From the NCBI GenBank assembly GCA_937894585.1, contig CALBGO010000047.1, positions 1 to 57,434 of the forward strand: DNA of 57,434 nucleotides, in the 5' to 3' direction. Of the stretch, positions 41,035 through 50,490 are shown piece after piece (position 1 is the first letter of the stretch; the number at the start of each line of letters is the position of its first letter). The notes under the pieces are model-generated. The model saw only the letters and a program-made list of their open reading frames with translations, ran no database searches and was not told where the DNA came from. The stretch is from an uncultured Eubacterium sp. Lineage in GTDB: Bacteria > Bacillota > Clostridia > Peptostreptococcales > Anaerovoracaceae. The position numbers were made by a program, and so were the translations under genes.

Positions 41035-42621
41035 TTACTCTGCTTCGATGTATTCGTCGTAGGTACACAGTCTGTCAATCAGTGTACCGTCTTTACGAAT
41101 TTCCATAATTCTGTTTGCGATAGTCTGAATAAACTCGTGGTCGTGAGATGCAAACAGCACATTTCCCTTAAAGGATTTCAGTCCGTCGTTGACCGCTGTA
41201 ATAGACTCCAGATCCAGATGATTGGTCGGCTGATCGAGAACAAGCACATTGGAGCCGTAAAGCATCATACGGGAAAGCATACAGCGAACCTTTTCTCCTC
41301 CGGAAAGCACCTGCACTTCTTTATAGACATCGTCGCCGGAAAACAGCATTCTTCCCAGAAAGCTGCGCATAAAAGTCTCGGTCGTCTCTGTCGTATACTG
41401 AGAAAGCCACTCTACTAAATTCAGGCTGCATCCGTTGAAATACTCCGAGTTGTCCATCGGAAAGTAAGAGTTCGTAATGGTAACGCCCCATTTATAAGAA
41501 CCTTCGTCCGGCTCCATTTCACCCATAATAATCTTAAACAGCGTTGTATTTGCAATTTCATTCTCGCCGACAAAGGCAATCTTGTCATCTTTGTTGACGC
41601 GGAAAGAAATATTGTCCAGCACCTTTACCCCGTCAATCGTCTTGGAAATATTTTCGACGATCAAAATATCTTTGCCCGGTTCTCTGTCCATAGTAAAGCC
41701 CACGAAAGGATAGCGTCTCGAAGATGCCGGCATTTCTTCCACAGTCAGCTTGTCCAAAAGCTTACGGCGGCTGGTTGCCTGCTTGGACTTGGATTTGTTG
41801 GCGGAGAAACGCTGGATAAAGGTCTGCAGTTCTTTGATTTTTTCTTCATTCTTCTTGTTCTGGTCCTTGATCATCTTCTGCATCAGCTGGCTGGACTCAT
41901 ACCAGAATTCGTAGTTTCCCACATACATTTTAATCTTTCCGTAATCCACATCCACAATATTGGTGCAGACGGTATTTAAGAAATGACGATCGTGGGATAC
42001 TACAATTACAGTGCCCTGATAATCCAGCAGGAAGTCCTCCAGCCAATTGATCGCTTTTACATCTAAATGGTTGGTCGGTTCGTCCAAAAGAATAATGCCC
42101 GGATTTCCAAACAGAGCCTGCGCCAGCAGTACCTTGACCTTTTCCTTACCGGTAAGGCTGCTCATTTGGCTGTACAGAATATCGCCGGAAAGCCCCAAGC
42201 CCTGAATCAGACGGCTTACATCAGACTCTGCCTCCCAGCCGTCCATTTCCGCAAACTCCGCTTCCAGCTCAGCTGCTTTAATGCCGTCCTCGTCAGTAAA
42301 TTCCTCTTTCATATAAATTTCGTCTTTTTCCTTCATTACACTGTAAAGACGCGGGTTTCCCATAATCACCGTATCCAGCACCGTGTATTCGTCGTACTCA
42401 AAGTGATCCTGCTTCAGAACAGACATACGCACGCCCGGTTTAATGGATACATGGCCTGTGGTCGGCTCAAGCTCTCCCGAAAGAATCCTGAGAAATGTGG
42501 ATTTTCCCGCACCGTTTGCTCCGATAATCCCGTAGCAGTTACCCGGCGTAAACTTTAAATCCACATCCTTAAACAGCGGCTGACCGCTGAAGTTCAAACT
42601 CACATTTACTACATCAATCAC
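41035..42621 (-). CDS. ABC-F family ATPase (YbiT-like)
   Basis: 528 residues, two ABC domains and no membrane segments. Domain 1 has Walker A GANGAGKST, signature SSLTGKEKV (variant) and Walker B GIILLDEPTNHLD. Domain 2 has the unusual Walker A-like GENEIANTT, which lacks the GKS/T lysine, with signature LSGGEKVR and Walker B NVLVLDQPTNHLD (Gln in place of Glu). The linker near residues 240-300 is basic and helical. ABC-F proteins act on the ribosome. The changes in the second site suggest one nucleotide site is altered; this may be a lineage trait of this ABC-F subgroup. Confidence 0.88.
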   Translation of the reverse strand: MIDVVNVSLNFSGQPLFKDVDLKFTPGNCYGIIGANGAGKSTFLRILSGELEPTTGHVSIKPGVRMSVLKQDHFEYDEYTVLDTVIMGNPRLYSVMKEKDEIYMKEEFTDEDGIKAAELEAEFAEMDGWEAESDVSRLIQGLGLSGDILYSQMSSLTGKEKVKVLLAQALFGNPGIILLDEPTNHLDVKAINWLEDFLLDYQGTVIVVSHDRHFLNTVCTNIVDVDYGKIKMYVGNYEFWYESSQLMQKMIKDQNKKNEEKIKELQTFIQRFSANKSKSKQATSRRKLLDKLTVEEMPASSRRYPFVGFTMDREPGKDILIVENISKTIDGVKVLDNISFRVNKDDKIAFVGENEIANTTLFKIIMGEMEPDEGSYKWGVTITNSYFPMDNSEYFNGCSLNLVEWLSQYTTETTETFMRSFLGRMLFSGDDVYKEVQVLSGGEKVRCMLSRMMLYGSNVLVLDQPTNHLDLESITAVNDGLKSFKGNVLFASHDHEFIQTIANRIMEIRKDGTLIDRLCTYDEYIEAE

Positions 42622-42853
42622 AGTTTATACTCCTTTTTATGTTATTATATTTTCAATATCATTCTGCCGAAATTACATTCGAATTTATATTGTATCATAA
42701 ATCTCTGCCTGCGGCAAAGGTGCCTTTCCGTGTTCGCGGCATTTTGCTCCCGGCGTTTCCGCTGTATCTCGCGGTATCTCTTCCGTATTCGGAAGCTCCG
42801 CTGTTTTTTGCGTTTCGGCACTGTATCCGGCAGTATACGGCTGTCCTCACCTG

Positions 42854-44884
42854 TTATTCTGCGCCTTCTTTTTCTTCCAGCTTCTTTTTACTGTACTGCA
42901 GCATATAAAGCTGATAATATCTGCCCCGCTTTGCGATAAGCTCCCGATGAGTGCCCTGCTCTTCGATTTCCCCATGGGAAAGCACAATAATCCGGTCGGC
43001 ATGCTGCACAGTCGAAAGACGGTGCGCTACAACCAACATAGTTCCGATATTCCGCATTTTTTCCAGAGAATCCTGAATCAGAAGCTCCGTCTCTGTATCA
43101 ATATTTGCCGTAGCTTCATCGAGAATCATCACCGAAGGACGATGCAGAACTGTTCTTGCAAAAGAAAGCAGCTGCCGCTGTCCCGCCGAGAAATTATTTC
43201 CTCTCTCCAGGACTTCTTCGTCCAGCCCGTTTTTCAGCCTGCCGATAAAGCCGTCTGCATTGACATAACGGCACGCCTCCATAATTTCTTCTTCGGTGAA
43301 AGAATCCCGCAGTGTTAAATTGCTGCGAATTGAGCCCGAAAACAGAAATACATCCTGCAGCATCTGACCGAAATGACGGCGCAGAGAAGCGATTTTAATG
43401 TTTCTGATATCGATGCCGTCAATTAAAATCCTGCCTTTCTGAATATCGTAATTTCTGCAGATCAGAGACAGAATGGTCGATTTTCCGGAACCTGTCGCAC
43501 CGACAAAGGCTGCTGTCTGTCCCGGATAAATATGGAAAGACACGCCCTTCAGCACCCATTCTCCCGGATTATAGCAAAACCAGACATCCTGAAATTCGAT
43601 TTCGCCCCGAAGCGTTTCAAGTTCAATAAGACCGCCTTTATCCGCAGGGGTATTTGTATTTGTATCCGCACCCGAATCCGTATCGGCGTCCGAACCGGCA
43701 TCCGCATCCATCTTCGCATCTGTAACCGCCGCCGAATATATGTCCGAATCCGCAGCTTCTGCCGCCTCTTCTCTGTCTGTAATCTCCGGCGCCATATCCA
43801 TAATCGTAAAAATCTTTTCCGCCGCCGCAAAAGAACGCTGCAGCATATCGAACTGCTCCGCCAGTGTCTGAATCGGATTGTAAAAACGGGAAATATACAT
43901 ATAGAAGGTAACCACCACACCGCTGGTTACTGTCTGTCCCAAAAGCTGCACATCATCGATGTAACCTTTTCCGCCCAGATAAAACAGACACATAACAGAA
44001 GAAATATACAGCATATACACCATCGGGCGAAAAATACCGAAGACAAAAATTCTGGCTTTCTTGGCTTTCCGCAGTGTCTCGCTTTTCACCCGAAATTCTT
44101 CCATCTTACGATCTTCCTGATTGAAAACCTGCGTAATCTTCATACCGGACAGATTTTCCGACAGATAAGTATTCACATCGGTGGTGGCATTGTTTACCCG
44201 GCGATGCACTTTCCTTGAAAAATACCGAAACAGCACCGTAAAAAACACTACAAAAGGTACAAAGCAGAGCACCATCAGCGTCAGCGCATAGTTCAGCATC
44301 ATCATAGCTGCCAGTACGCCGACAATTACAACCATATTTTTAACAAGAGTCACCAGAATATTGGTAAACATATAGGAAATTGCATTGGTGTCGTTGGTAA
44401 CTCTTGTAACCAGTTTTCCCACCGGAATTTCGGAAAGCTGCCCGTGGGAAAGACCTTCTATATGGACAAAAATATCTTCACGAAGGGCGGAAAGAATCTT
44501 CTGCCCTGTTTTCTGCAGAATCATAGACTGTCCGTAAGTACAAACCATACTGACAATCAGGATTCCCACATAAAGAGCTACCATTGTCCAGAGAAATGAC
44601 AGTTCAAATTCACCCTTTACGGTCTCTTCTATATACCCGATCAAAAGCGGAGACGCCAGATCATAGGCAATGGAAAACAGAAGCAGCAAAAGAACCAGTA
44701 TAAATTCCTTCCGGTAAGGAACCGCATACTCCATCAGCCTTCGAATCAGCTCCCGATCCGCCATATGACGATCGGAATCCTCTGCTTCTTTTCTTTTTCT
44801 TTCCGCTAAATAAACCACTATAAACAGCAGCGTAAACACGCCGATTATTGCGCCTACGATAAGAACAGGAAGATAGTTATGCAT
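42854..44884 (-). CDS. ABC exporter, ATP-binding/permease subunit B
   Basis: 676 residues: six transmembrane helices, then an ABC ATPase with Walker A GATGSGKST, signature FSAGQRQLLSFAR and Walker B VMILDEATANID. An acidic repetitive insert of about 45 residues (rich in Asp, Ala, Ser and Thr) lies between the membrane and ATPase domains near residues 385-430, which is unusual at that spot. It overlaps the partner gene by 8 nt and forms a heterodimeric multidrug- or lipid-type exporter with it. Confidence 0.9.
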   Translation of the reverse strand: MHNYLPVLIVGAIIGVFTLLFIVVYLAERKRKEAEDSDRHMADRELIRRLMEYAVPYRKEFILVLLLLLFSIAYDLASPLLIGYIEETVKGEFELSFLWTMVALYVGILIVSMVCTYGQSMILQKTGQKILSALREDIFVHIEGLSHGQLSEIPVGKLVTRVTNDTNAISYMFTNILVTLVKNMVVIVGVLAAMMMLNYALTLMVLCFVPFVVFFTVLFRYFSRKVHRRVNNATTDVNTYLSENLSGMKITQVFNQEDRKMEEFRVKSETLRKAKKARIFVFGIFRPMVYMLYISSVMCLFYLGGKGYIDDVQLLGQTVTSGVVVTFYMYISRFYNPIQTLAEQFDMLQRSFAAAEKIFTIMDMAPEITDREEAAEAADSDIYSAAVTDAKMDADAGSDADTDSGADTNTNTPADKGGLIELETLRGEIEFQDVWFCYNPGEWVLKGVSFHIYPGQTAAFVGATGSGKSTILSLICRNYDIQKGRILIDGIDIRNIKIASLRRHFGQMLQDVFLFSGSIRSNLTLRDSFTEEEIMEACRYVNADGFIGRLKNGLDEEVLERGNNFSAGQRQLLSFARTVLHRPSVMILDEATANIDTETELLIQDSLEKMRNIGTMLVVAHRLSTVQHADRIIVLSHGEIEEQGTHRELIAKRGRYYQLYMLQYSKKKLEEKEGAE

Positions 44885-46664
44885 TTTCTTTCTCTCCTTC
44901 CTCCTCCAGCTTCTGCAGTTCCACCATTGTACGATACGCAGAGCAGCTTTCGTAAAGTTCTTTGTGGCTTCCGACTGCGGTCAGACGGCCGTTTTCCAAA
45001 AACAAAATCCGATCCATCTGTTCTATGGTGGAAATCCTGTGGGCAATCAGAAGCGTCGTCTTTCCTGCCCGCATCGTGCGCAGATTCTGTAAAATCGTCT
45101 TTTCTGTCTTCGTATCCACTGCCGAAACAGAATCGTCTAAAATCAGCACCGGCGCATTGCGCAAAAATGCCCTTGCGATAGAAATTCTCTGCTTCTGTCC
45201 GCCGGATACCGTCACACCCCGTTCGCCCAGCACCGTTTCAAAGCCTTTCGAAAAGCCCCTGATATCAGAAGCAATATCCGCTGTTTCCGCGGCAGTGTAA
45301 ATACGCTCTTTATCCGCAAGAGCGCTGTCGTCACCGAAAGCGATATTTCGCGCAATGGTGTCCGAAAACAGAAAATTATCCTGCGGCACATAAGCGAAAG
45401 CATCGCGGACGGAAGCAACGGTCAGACTGTTGATGTCTCTGCCATCCAGAAAAATCATACCGTCGCCTGCATTATAAGTACGCAAAAGAAGATCCACCAG
45501 CGTCGTCTTGCCCGCTCCGGTTTTGCCTACAATTCCAATTTGTTCTCCCGCCTTAATTGTGCAGGTAATATCCGACAGAATCTCCCGATCTGCCTGCGGA
45601 TAAGAAAAGCTCAGCCCTTCAAAACGAATTTCACCTTTCACATCGGAAAGAGTCTGTGCATCGGGTCTGTCCTTTACCTCTGCTCGAGCATCCAAAAGCT
45701 CTCCGATTCTGTTCAGAGATGCTTTTCCTCTCGAAGTCATATCAATCAGTTCGGATACCGCCATAATCGGCCATACCACCGCGTTGAAATAACCGATAAA
45801 CTCCACCAGTTCTCCGGCATCGAACACGCCCCGGTACACAAGATAGCCGCCGTAGCCTAAAATAATGCAGATAACGCTTTCCACAAACATAGTTACCAGA
45901 ATGCGGAGCAGTACAGAGGCTTTCGTATGATCGATATTGGCTTTTTCATTTTCTATGTTCAGTTTCCGAAAAGCCATCAGCTCTTTTGCTTCCTTTACAA
46001 ATGCCTTAATAACGGCAATTCCGGAAAAGCTTTCCTGTGAAAAGTCCGACAACCGCGAAAATGCCTCCTGCCGAATATCCCACTTTATCATCATATATCT
46101 GCCGACCACTGTTGCGCCGGCAAGCAGAAACGCCATCGGAATCAGTGACAGCAATGTCAATGTCCTGTTCATATTCCACATCTTTGCAACAGCCAGCACA
46201 CCCAGAAAAAGTGTATCCAGAAACATCATAATACCCCAGCCGAAACACTCCTGCACTGTATCCAGATCATTTGTGAACAGGCTCATCAGATTACCCACTT
46301 TATTGTGCTGATAATAAGAGCAGCTTAAATGCCGGCAGTTATCAAACATATCCTCCCGGATTTTTGCCTCTACGCGAGTAGCCGCTCCGAAAAACATAAT
46401 TCGCCAGATGAAGCGGCCGAAAACAATCGCCAGAATAATACCTGTCATCGGCATACAGATTCTGTCCAGCAAAAAATCCATATCGAAAGGAATACTCTCG
46501 CCGTCAACAACAACAAACCCCCGGTTCATTCCGTTGATAATCTGCCTGTACAGATTCGGTATCACAAGCTGAAGACAGTCTACCAAAAGCAGCGCCGCTG
46601 TTCCCAGAAGCAGCATCGGTGCATAACGAAAATAATACGAATTGATATGACGCCCGAAAATCAA
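44877..46664 (-). CDS. ABC exporter, ATP-binding/permease subunit A
   Basis: 595 residues with six transmembrane helices and an ABC ATPase: Walker A GKTGAGKTT, signature VSGGQKQRISIAR, Walker B VLILDDSVSAVDTKT. The Asp in place of the catalytic Glu (DDS) marks the degenerate site typical of one half of heterodimeric exporters such as the BmrCD/TM287-288 type; the partner has DEA. The gene opens with TTG behind AAGGAAAG. The substrate is unknown. Confidence 0.9.
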   Translation of the reverse strand: MIFGRHINSYYFRYAPMLLLGTAALLLVDCLQLVIPNLYRQIINGMNRGFVVVDGESIPFDMDFLLDRICMPMTGIILAIVFGRFIWRIMFFGAATRVEAKIREDMFDNCRHLSCSYYQHNKVGNLMSLFTNDLDTVQECFGWGIMMFLDTLFLGVLAVAKMWNMNRTLTLLSLIPMAFLLAGATVVGRYMMIKWDIRQEAFSRLSDFSQESFSGIAVIKAFVKEAKELMAFRKLNIENEKANIDHTKASVLLRILVTMFVESVICIILGYGGYLVYRGVFDAGELVEFIGYFNAVVWPIMAVSELIDMTSRGKASLNRIGELLDARAEVKDRPDAQTLSDVKGEIRFEGLSFSYPQADREILSDITCTIKAGEQIGIVGKTGAGKTTLVDLLLRTYNAGDGMIFLDGRDINSLTVASVRDAFAYVPQDNFLFSDTIARNIAFGDDSALADKERIYTAAETADIASDIRGFSKGFETVLGERGVTVSGGQKQRISIARAFLRNAPVLILDDSVSAVDTKTEKTILQNLRTMRAGKTTLLIAHRISTIEQMDRILFLENGRLTAVGSHKELYESCSAYRTMVELQKLEEEGEKENA

Positions 46665-46772
46665 ATTAACTTTCCTTTCTCTGTTTTACCACAATACATT
46701 TACAATACTTTTTCTTTTTCTCATAAATTATAGTCACAATGTGTTCACAATACTCTTTACCTGTTTGCAACT

Positions 46773-46868
46773 GCAGCGCGGCTATAATCTTTTTTCCGCC
46801 TTACTTTATTGCAGCGGGGCTACAATTTTCCCGCTTCGCTTTATTGCAGCGCGGCTACAATCTTTTCC
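46773..46868. repeat. Three tandem copies of the aroK 3' end
   Basis: The stretch GCAGCGCGGCTACAAT with the following TTTTCC occurs at 46846, 46811 (GCAGCGGGGCTACAAT) and 46773 (GCAGCGCGGCTATAAT). Periods are 35 and 38 nt. The first copy encodes the last residues of shikimate kinase; the others lie past the stop codon. Confidence 0.85.
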
Positions 46869-47335
46869 ACAACTTCCTCTACGGTCAGGCCGTCCCCGCA
46901 GATTGTCACATCTGCGTGCTTTTCATAAAGTGGGATTCTCTGTCTGTATAAGTCCTCCAAAGTCTGCCCTTTCTCAAGGGTCACGCCCCGGGTTCTGATA
47001 TTAGAAAGACGCGTAAGCACCGTATCGAGCGATACCTGCAAATAGACGATCACGCCTTTTTCCTTGAATTTTTCCATGGCACGATCAAAATAAATTGCGC
47101 TGCCTCCGGTAGCCACTACGCAGTTTTCTTCGTCAAAAGCCAGAAGTTCCCGCTCTTCCACACGATGAAAATAATCGTTTCCGTTTTCATTGATAATTTC
47201 CTGCAGGGTCTTTCCTTCCGCCTGTTGAATCAGAAGGTCCGTATCCGTAAATCCCTTGTTCATAGTTTTTGCCAGTACGACTCCCACCGTACTCTTCCCG
47301 CAGGAAGGCATTCCGACCAGTATAATGTTTCCCAT
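46841..47335 (-). CDS. aroK: Shikimate kinase
   Basis: 164 residues. Walker A GMPSCGKST, the DTD motif (TDTDLLIQ), the shikimate-binding GxxxFR-type region (here HRVEERELL) and GGSAIYFD are present. It phosphorylates shikimate on the path to chorismate. AAGGAG precedes the ATG. No other aro genes are in the window. The 3' end is part of a threefold repeat. Confidence 0.92.
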   Translation of the reverse strand: MGNIILVGMPSCGKSTVGVVLAKTMNKGFTDTDLLIQQAEGKTLQEIINENGNDYFHRVEERELLAFDEENCVVATGGSAIYFDRAMEKFKEKGVIVYLQVSLDTVLTRLSNIRTRGVTLEKGQTLEDLYRQRIPLYEKHADVTICGDGLTVEEVVEKIVAALQ

Positions 47336-47486
47336 CTGTTTTCTCCTTGTTTTGACAGGTCAGACCTTTTCCCGTCCGCTGCCTGCCTTTTCTGTATTTT
47401 AATCAGCTTCCACCGTTCCTGCAAAACGTATTTCGGCTTTCTTTTAAAACGGCTCTCATTCTCTCCCGAAGCAATCACCGTCTTTT

Positions 47487-48311
47487 CTAAACCAGCATCA
47501 TTGCCGCAGCCATAATTCCCCGCTTTCCCATGTGACCTCTGTGAGAAAAAAACATATCTTTTCTGCACTTTGTACACAGATCCATATCGCTGAAATGTTC
47601 GGGCAGAATACCGCAGTCCATCAGGTCGCTTCTGATAATTTTCTTCAAATCTATATAGTATTTTTCTCCCGACCGGTATGCAAACTGCCTATACCCTCTG
47701 TCTGCATCGAAAAATGCCTGCGCCACATCGGTATCCACTTCAAAACAGTCACGGCACAGAGCCGGACCGAGACCTGTTACAAGATCTGACGGAAGGCACC
47801 CGTATTCCGACTGCATCACCTCTACCATCTGCCTGCTGATTCCCGCCAGAGTGCCTCTCCAGCCGGAATGCGCAAGACCGATGACTTCTTTCTTCGGATC
47901 AAAGAAAAAGACCGCATTGCAGTCCGCATGTCCCGTCACAATCGGAATCCTGCGGATATTCGTTACCAGTCCGTCTACATTATCATAATCCCGTTTTCTT
48001 GTAATCCCTTTTCCCATATCATCTTCCGATACGATTCTGATGTTTGCGGTATGCGTCTGGGCAGTCCTTACCATCCGGTCTGCCGAAACACCCAGCACCT
48101 CCGCCAGAATCTCATAATTGCGCCGTATATTCTCCTCGCTGTCCAGATCCCATGCTCCGAAATTCCACGAATCACAGCATCCCGTACTGACACCGCCCCG
48201 GCGGGTCGTAAAAAGATGCCGAAGACTTCCGTACCGTTCCAGCGCAGGAAAAGTCAGATAACAACGCCCCTTATCATTATGCAGCGTATACCGCTGCCAT
48301 TCTTCTTTCAT
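47487..48311 (-). CDS. pgeF: Peptidoglycan-editing factor PgeF (laccase domain, YfiH)
   Basis: 274 residues. Family motifs: FTTRRGGVS near the start, then GHADCNAVFFFD (the His and Cys of the zinc site), GLAHSGWRGTLAGI and LGPALCRDCFEV, with a late histidine region. The family purges wrong amino acids from UDP-MurNAc precursors; earlier names refer to polyphenol oxidase. I start at the ATG at 48311, where family homology begins; the site upstream is only AGGTG. Confidence 0.88.
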   Translation of the reverse strand: MKEEWQRYTLHNDKGRCYLTFPALERYGSLRHLFTTRRGGVSTGCCDSWNFGAWDLDSEENIRRNYEILAEVLGVSADRMVRTAQTHTANIRIVSEDDMGKGITRKRDYDNVDGLVTNIRRIPIVTGHADCNAVFFFDPKKEVIGLAHSGWRGTLAGISRQMVEVMQSEYGCLPSDLVTGLGPALCRDCFEVDTDVAQAFFDADRGYRQFAYRSGEKYYIDLKKIIRSDLMDCGILPEHFSDMDLCTKCRKDMFFSHRGHMGKRGIMAAAMMLV

Positions 48312-48372
48312 CACCTGTGTCCCCCCTGAATTTATAGACCTCAAGAATTATACCGTGATTCCATCCCCGACC

Positions 48373-49014
48373 TTATTTCACATCTATGCGTTCTGCCAGC
48401 CACTCAGCATTTACTTCGGCATATTCTCCTTTAGGCAGGCTCAGCGCTGCGCCGTAATCTGCTTCAAGGCGTCCGTACAATTCTTCATCAAACTCCATGG
48501 TAAGCTGTTCGCCGGCCGCGTTGACATAATCCCAAACAATGATAAACTCGCCCTCATCGTCAGATGCATACAGCAGATTTTCTCTGATCATCTTCGGCCA
48601 GTCTTCCTTGAGCATCTCAAAAGCCATAGCTTTATACAGCTCCATTACCCTGTCGTCTCTGCCCGCATCGAAAATCATAATCTTCTCCAAAAGCGCGGCA
48701 CCGTCGGAAACGACTCTGAAAATTCCTTCAGATGCAGGAATATCCTCGGGCAGCGGTATGCCGTTCAACTCTTCCAGAAGGTCATCTTCGTGCTCCGGCG
48801 CAAGATAAATATGCAGATCCTTTTCGGAATCCGTATACATCAGCGGATGCTCCGCAAAAATTTTCTCTCCGCACTCCGAACACTCTACCACAAAAAACTC
48901 ACCGCTTTTTATCTTCTCTTTGTCCTGCGGACTTTCCGCCGCATCGGTAAAATCCTGTAATTGTGTTTCGATCATGTGCCCGCAGCCCGGACATTTAATT
49001 TTCCCCATTTCCAT
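48373..49014 (-). CDS. CpXC-domain protein
   Basis: 213 residues. Two CxxC pairs (CPGCGHMI and CSECGEKI) frame a zinc-ribbon-like CpXC domain at residues 8-60, and the remainder is acidic. The function of the family is unknown. It overlaps the scpB stop by 20 nt. Confidence 0.75.
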   Translation of the reverse strand: MEMGKIKCPGCGHMIETQLQDFTDAAESPQDKEKIKSGEFFVVECSECGEKIFAEHPLMYTDSEKDLHIYLAPEHEDDLLEELNGIPLPEDIPASEGIFRVVSDGAALLEKIMIFDAGRDDRVMELYKAMAFEMLKEDWPKMIRENLLYASDDEGEFIIVWDYVNAAGEQLTMEFDEELYGRLEADYGAALSLPKGEYAEVNAEWLAERIDVK

Positions 49015-49591
49015 ATTCCACCTCTTCTATTGAAATCTGTTCCATTCCATCTGTCTCCTGTGCCGTAACCGCACTCTCTATATCCTCAATTTCAGGGAGC
49101 TCCTTCAGACTGGTAAAACCGAAATTTTTCAAAAATGTATCTGTCGTTCCGTAAAGAATAGGCCTGCCGATTCCCTCGGAACGACCTTTTACACAGATTA
49201 AATCCTTCTTCAAAAGACCGTCAATAACTCGGTCACAGCGAATTCCTCTGATTGCATCGATTTCTCCTTTGGTGACAGGCTGTTTGTAAGCAATGATTGC
49301 CAGCACCTCCAAAGCAGACTGAGATAACTTTTTAACCTTGACCGGCGTGCATAATCTCTCGATAAATTCTGCATTTTCAGGTCTTGTCACAAACTGAAAA
49401 GACTTTCCAATCTGCCTGATGACGATTCCCCGCCCCTCCTGCTCGTATTCCTGAGCAAGCTCCTGAAAATATGAGGTCATATCCTCTTTACTGATATTGA
49501 ATAAATCAGCACAAGTTTTTACATCAAGAGGCTGTCCCCAGACAAACATCATAGATTCCAGCGCCGATTTAATTGTCTTTTTACTGTTCAC
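48995..49591 (-). CDS. scpB: Segregation and condensation protein B
   Basis: 198 residues, the usual ScpB length, with two winged-helix domains (KTIKSALESMMFVWGQPLDVKTCADLF; EVLAIIAYKQPVTKGEIDAIRG) and the conserved GRPILYGTTDTFLKNFG block. Partner of ScpA in the SMC complex. It overlaps scpA by 4 nt. Confidence 0.95.
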   Translation of the reverse strand: MNSKKTIKSALESMMFVWGQPLDVKTCADLFNISKEDMTSYFQELAQEYEQEGRGIVIRQIGKSFQFVTRPENAEFIERLCTPVKVKKLSQSALEVLAIIAYKQPVTKGEIDAIRGIRCDRVIDGLLKKDLICVKGRSEGIGRPILYGTTDTFLKNFGFTSLKELPEIEDIESAVTAQETDGMEQISIEEVEYGNGEN

Positions 49592-50490
49592 TTCCGGGTT
49601 TCCTCACTTTCTGTTCCTTTCTCTCCTTGGGAGTTTTCCGCCGTAACCGGCTTCGGAGGCGCCTTCTGCATCGCCTGCTCAGCTGCTCCGGATTTTACCC
49701 CGTCTGTTTCCGGGCTTTCCGCCCTTTCCGCCGCTTCCTCCAAAGCTTTTTCCGCCGGCATAACTATAATATCGCCGTAAATCTGCTTCTGCTCTGCATC
49801 CAGATATTTATCCCGCATCATCTGCAGCACGGAAGAAAAAGTCACCACAATATCATAGCGGTCTTTTTTGTCGGGAATCAGCTCTTTCAGATTAAGCCTG
49901 CGAACACCTTTTGTAAAAGCGGACCGAACCCGGTCTCTGATATAAAGCATTCTGCCTTCCATCGTCGCCTTATCCCGCTCAATTCTGGTATAATGGGCGC
50001 GCACCGCCTCTTCTCGTTTCTTTTTCTGAAGAAACAGTTCAAAGGCTTCCGCAAACTGTCTGATATCCAAAGACAGATACTCATCGGGCTGCTCCAGATA
50101 AGCAGAAATATCCTCCTGAGGCTTCTCGTATACCAGCGTCATATAATCTTCTCTTTCAGACAGAATCTCCGCCCCTTTTTTGAACCGTTTATATTCCAGC
50201 AGCCGTTCCACCAAGTCGCTTCTCGGGTCCTCCTCTGCGGCTGCCGTTCCCTCAATGCCCGAACGCGGCAGAATCATACAGGACTTAATATCAATCAGAG
50301 TTGCCGCAAGCACCATAAATTCCGTACCTACATTAAAATCCATCTCGCGCATGGTTTTGATGTAGTCCAGATACTGACCGGTAATCTCTGAAATCTGTAT
50401 ATCGTAAATATTCATCTGAGCATTTTCTATCAGATACACCAGCAGATCAAAAGGTCCTTCAAAGGTGCGGAGCCTCACTTTATAGCTCAT
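49588..50490 (-). CDS. scpA: Segregation and condensation protein A
   Basis: 300 residues. The N-terminal kleisin domain (FEGPFDLLVYLIENAQMNIYDI) binds the SMC neck, and the core continues to about residue 250. The last 50 residues are an acidic, proline/alanine-rich tail beyond the usual end. It overlaps the EamA gene by 4 nt and scpB by 4 nt. Confidence 0.95.
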   Translation of the reverse strand: MSYKVRLRTFEGPFDLLVYLIENAQMNIYDIQISEITGQYLDYIKTMREMDFNVGTEFMVLAATLIDIKSCMILPRSGIEGTAAAEEDPRSDLVERLLEYKRFKKGAEILSEREDYMTLVYEKPQEDISAYLEQPDEYLSLDIRQFAEAFELFLQKKKREEAVRAHYTRIERDKATMEGRMLYIRDRVRSAFTKGVRRLNLKELIPDKKDRYDIVVTFSSVLQMMRDKYLDAEQKQIYGDIIVMPAEKALEEAAERAESPETDGVKSGAAEQAMQKAPPKPVTAENSQGEKGTESEETRK

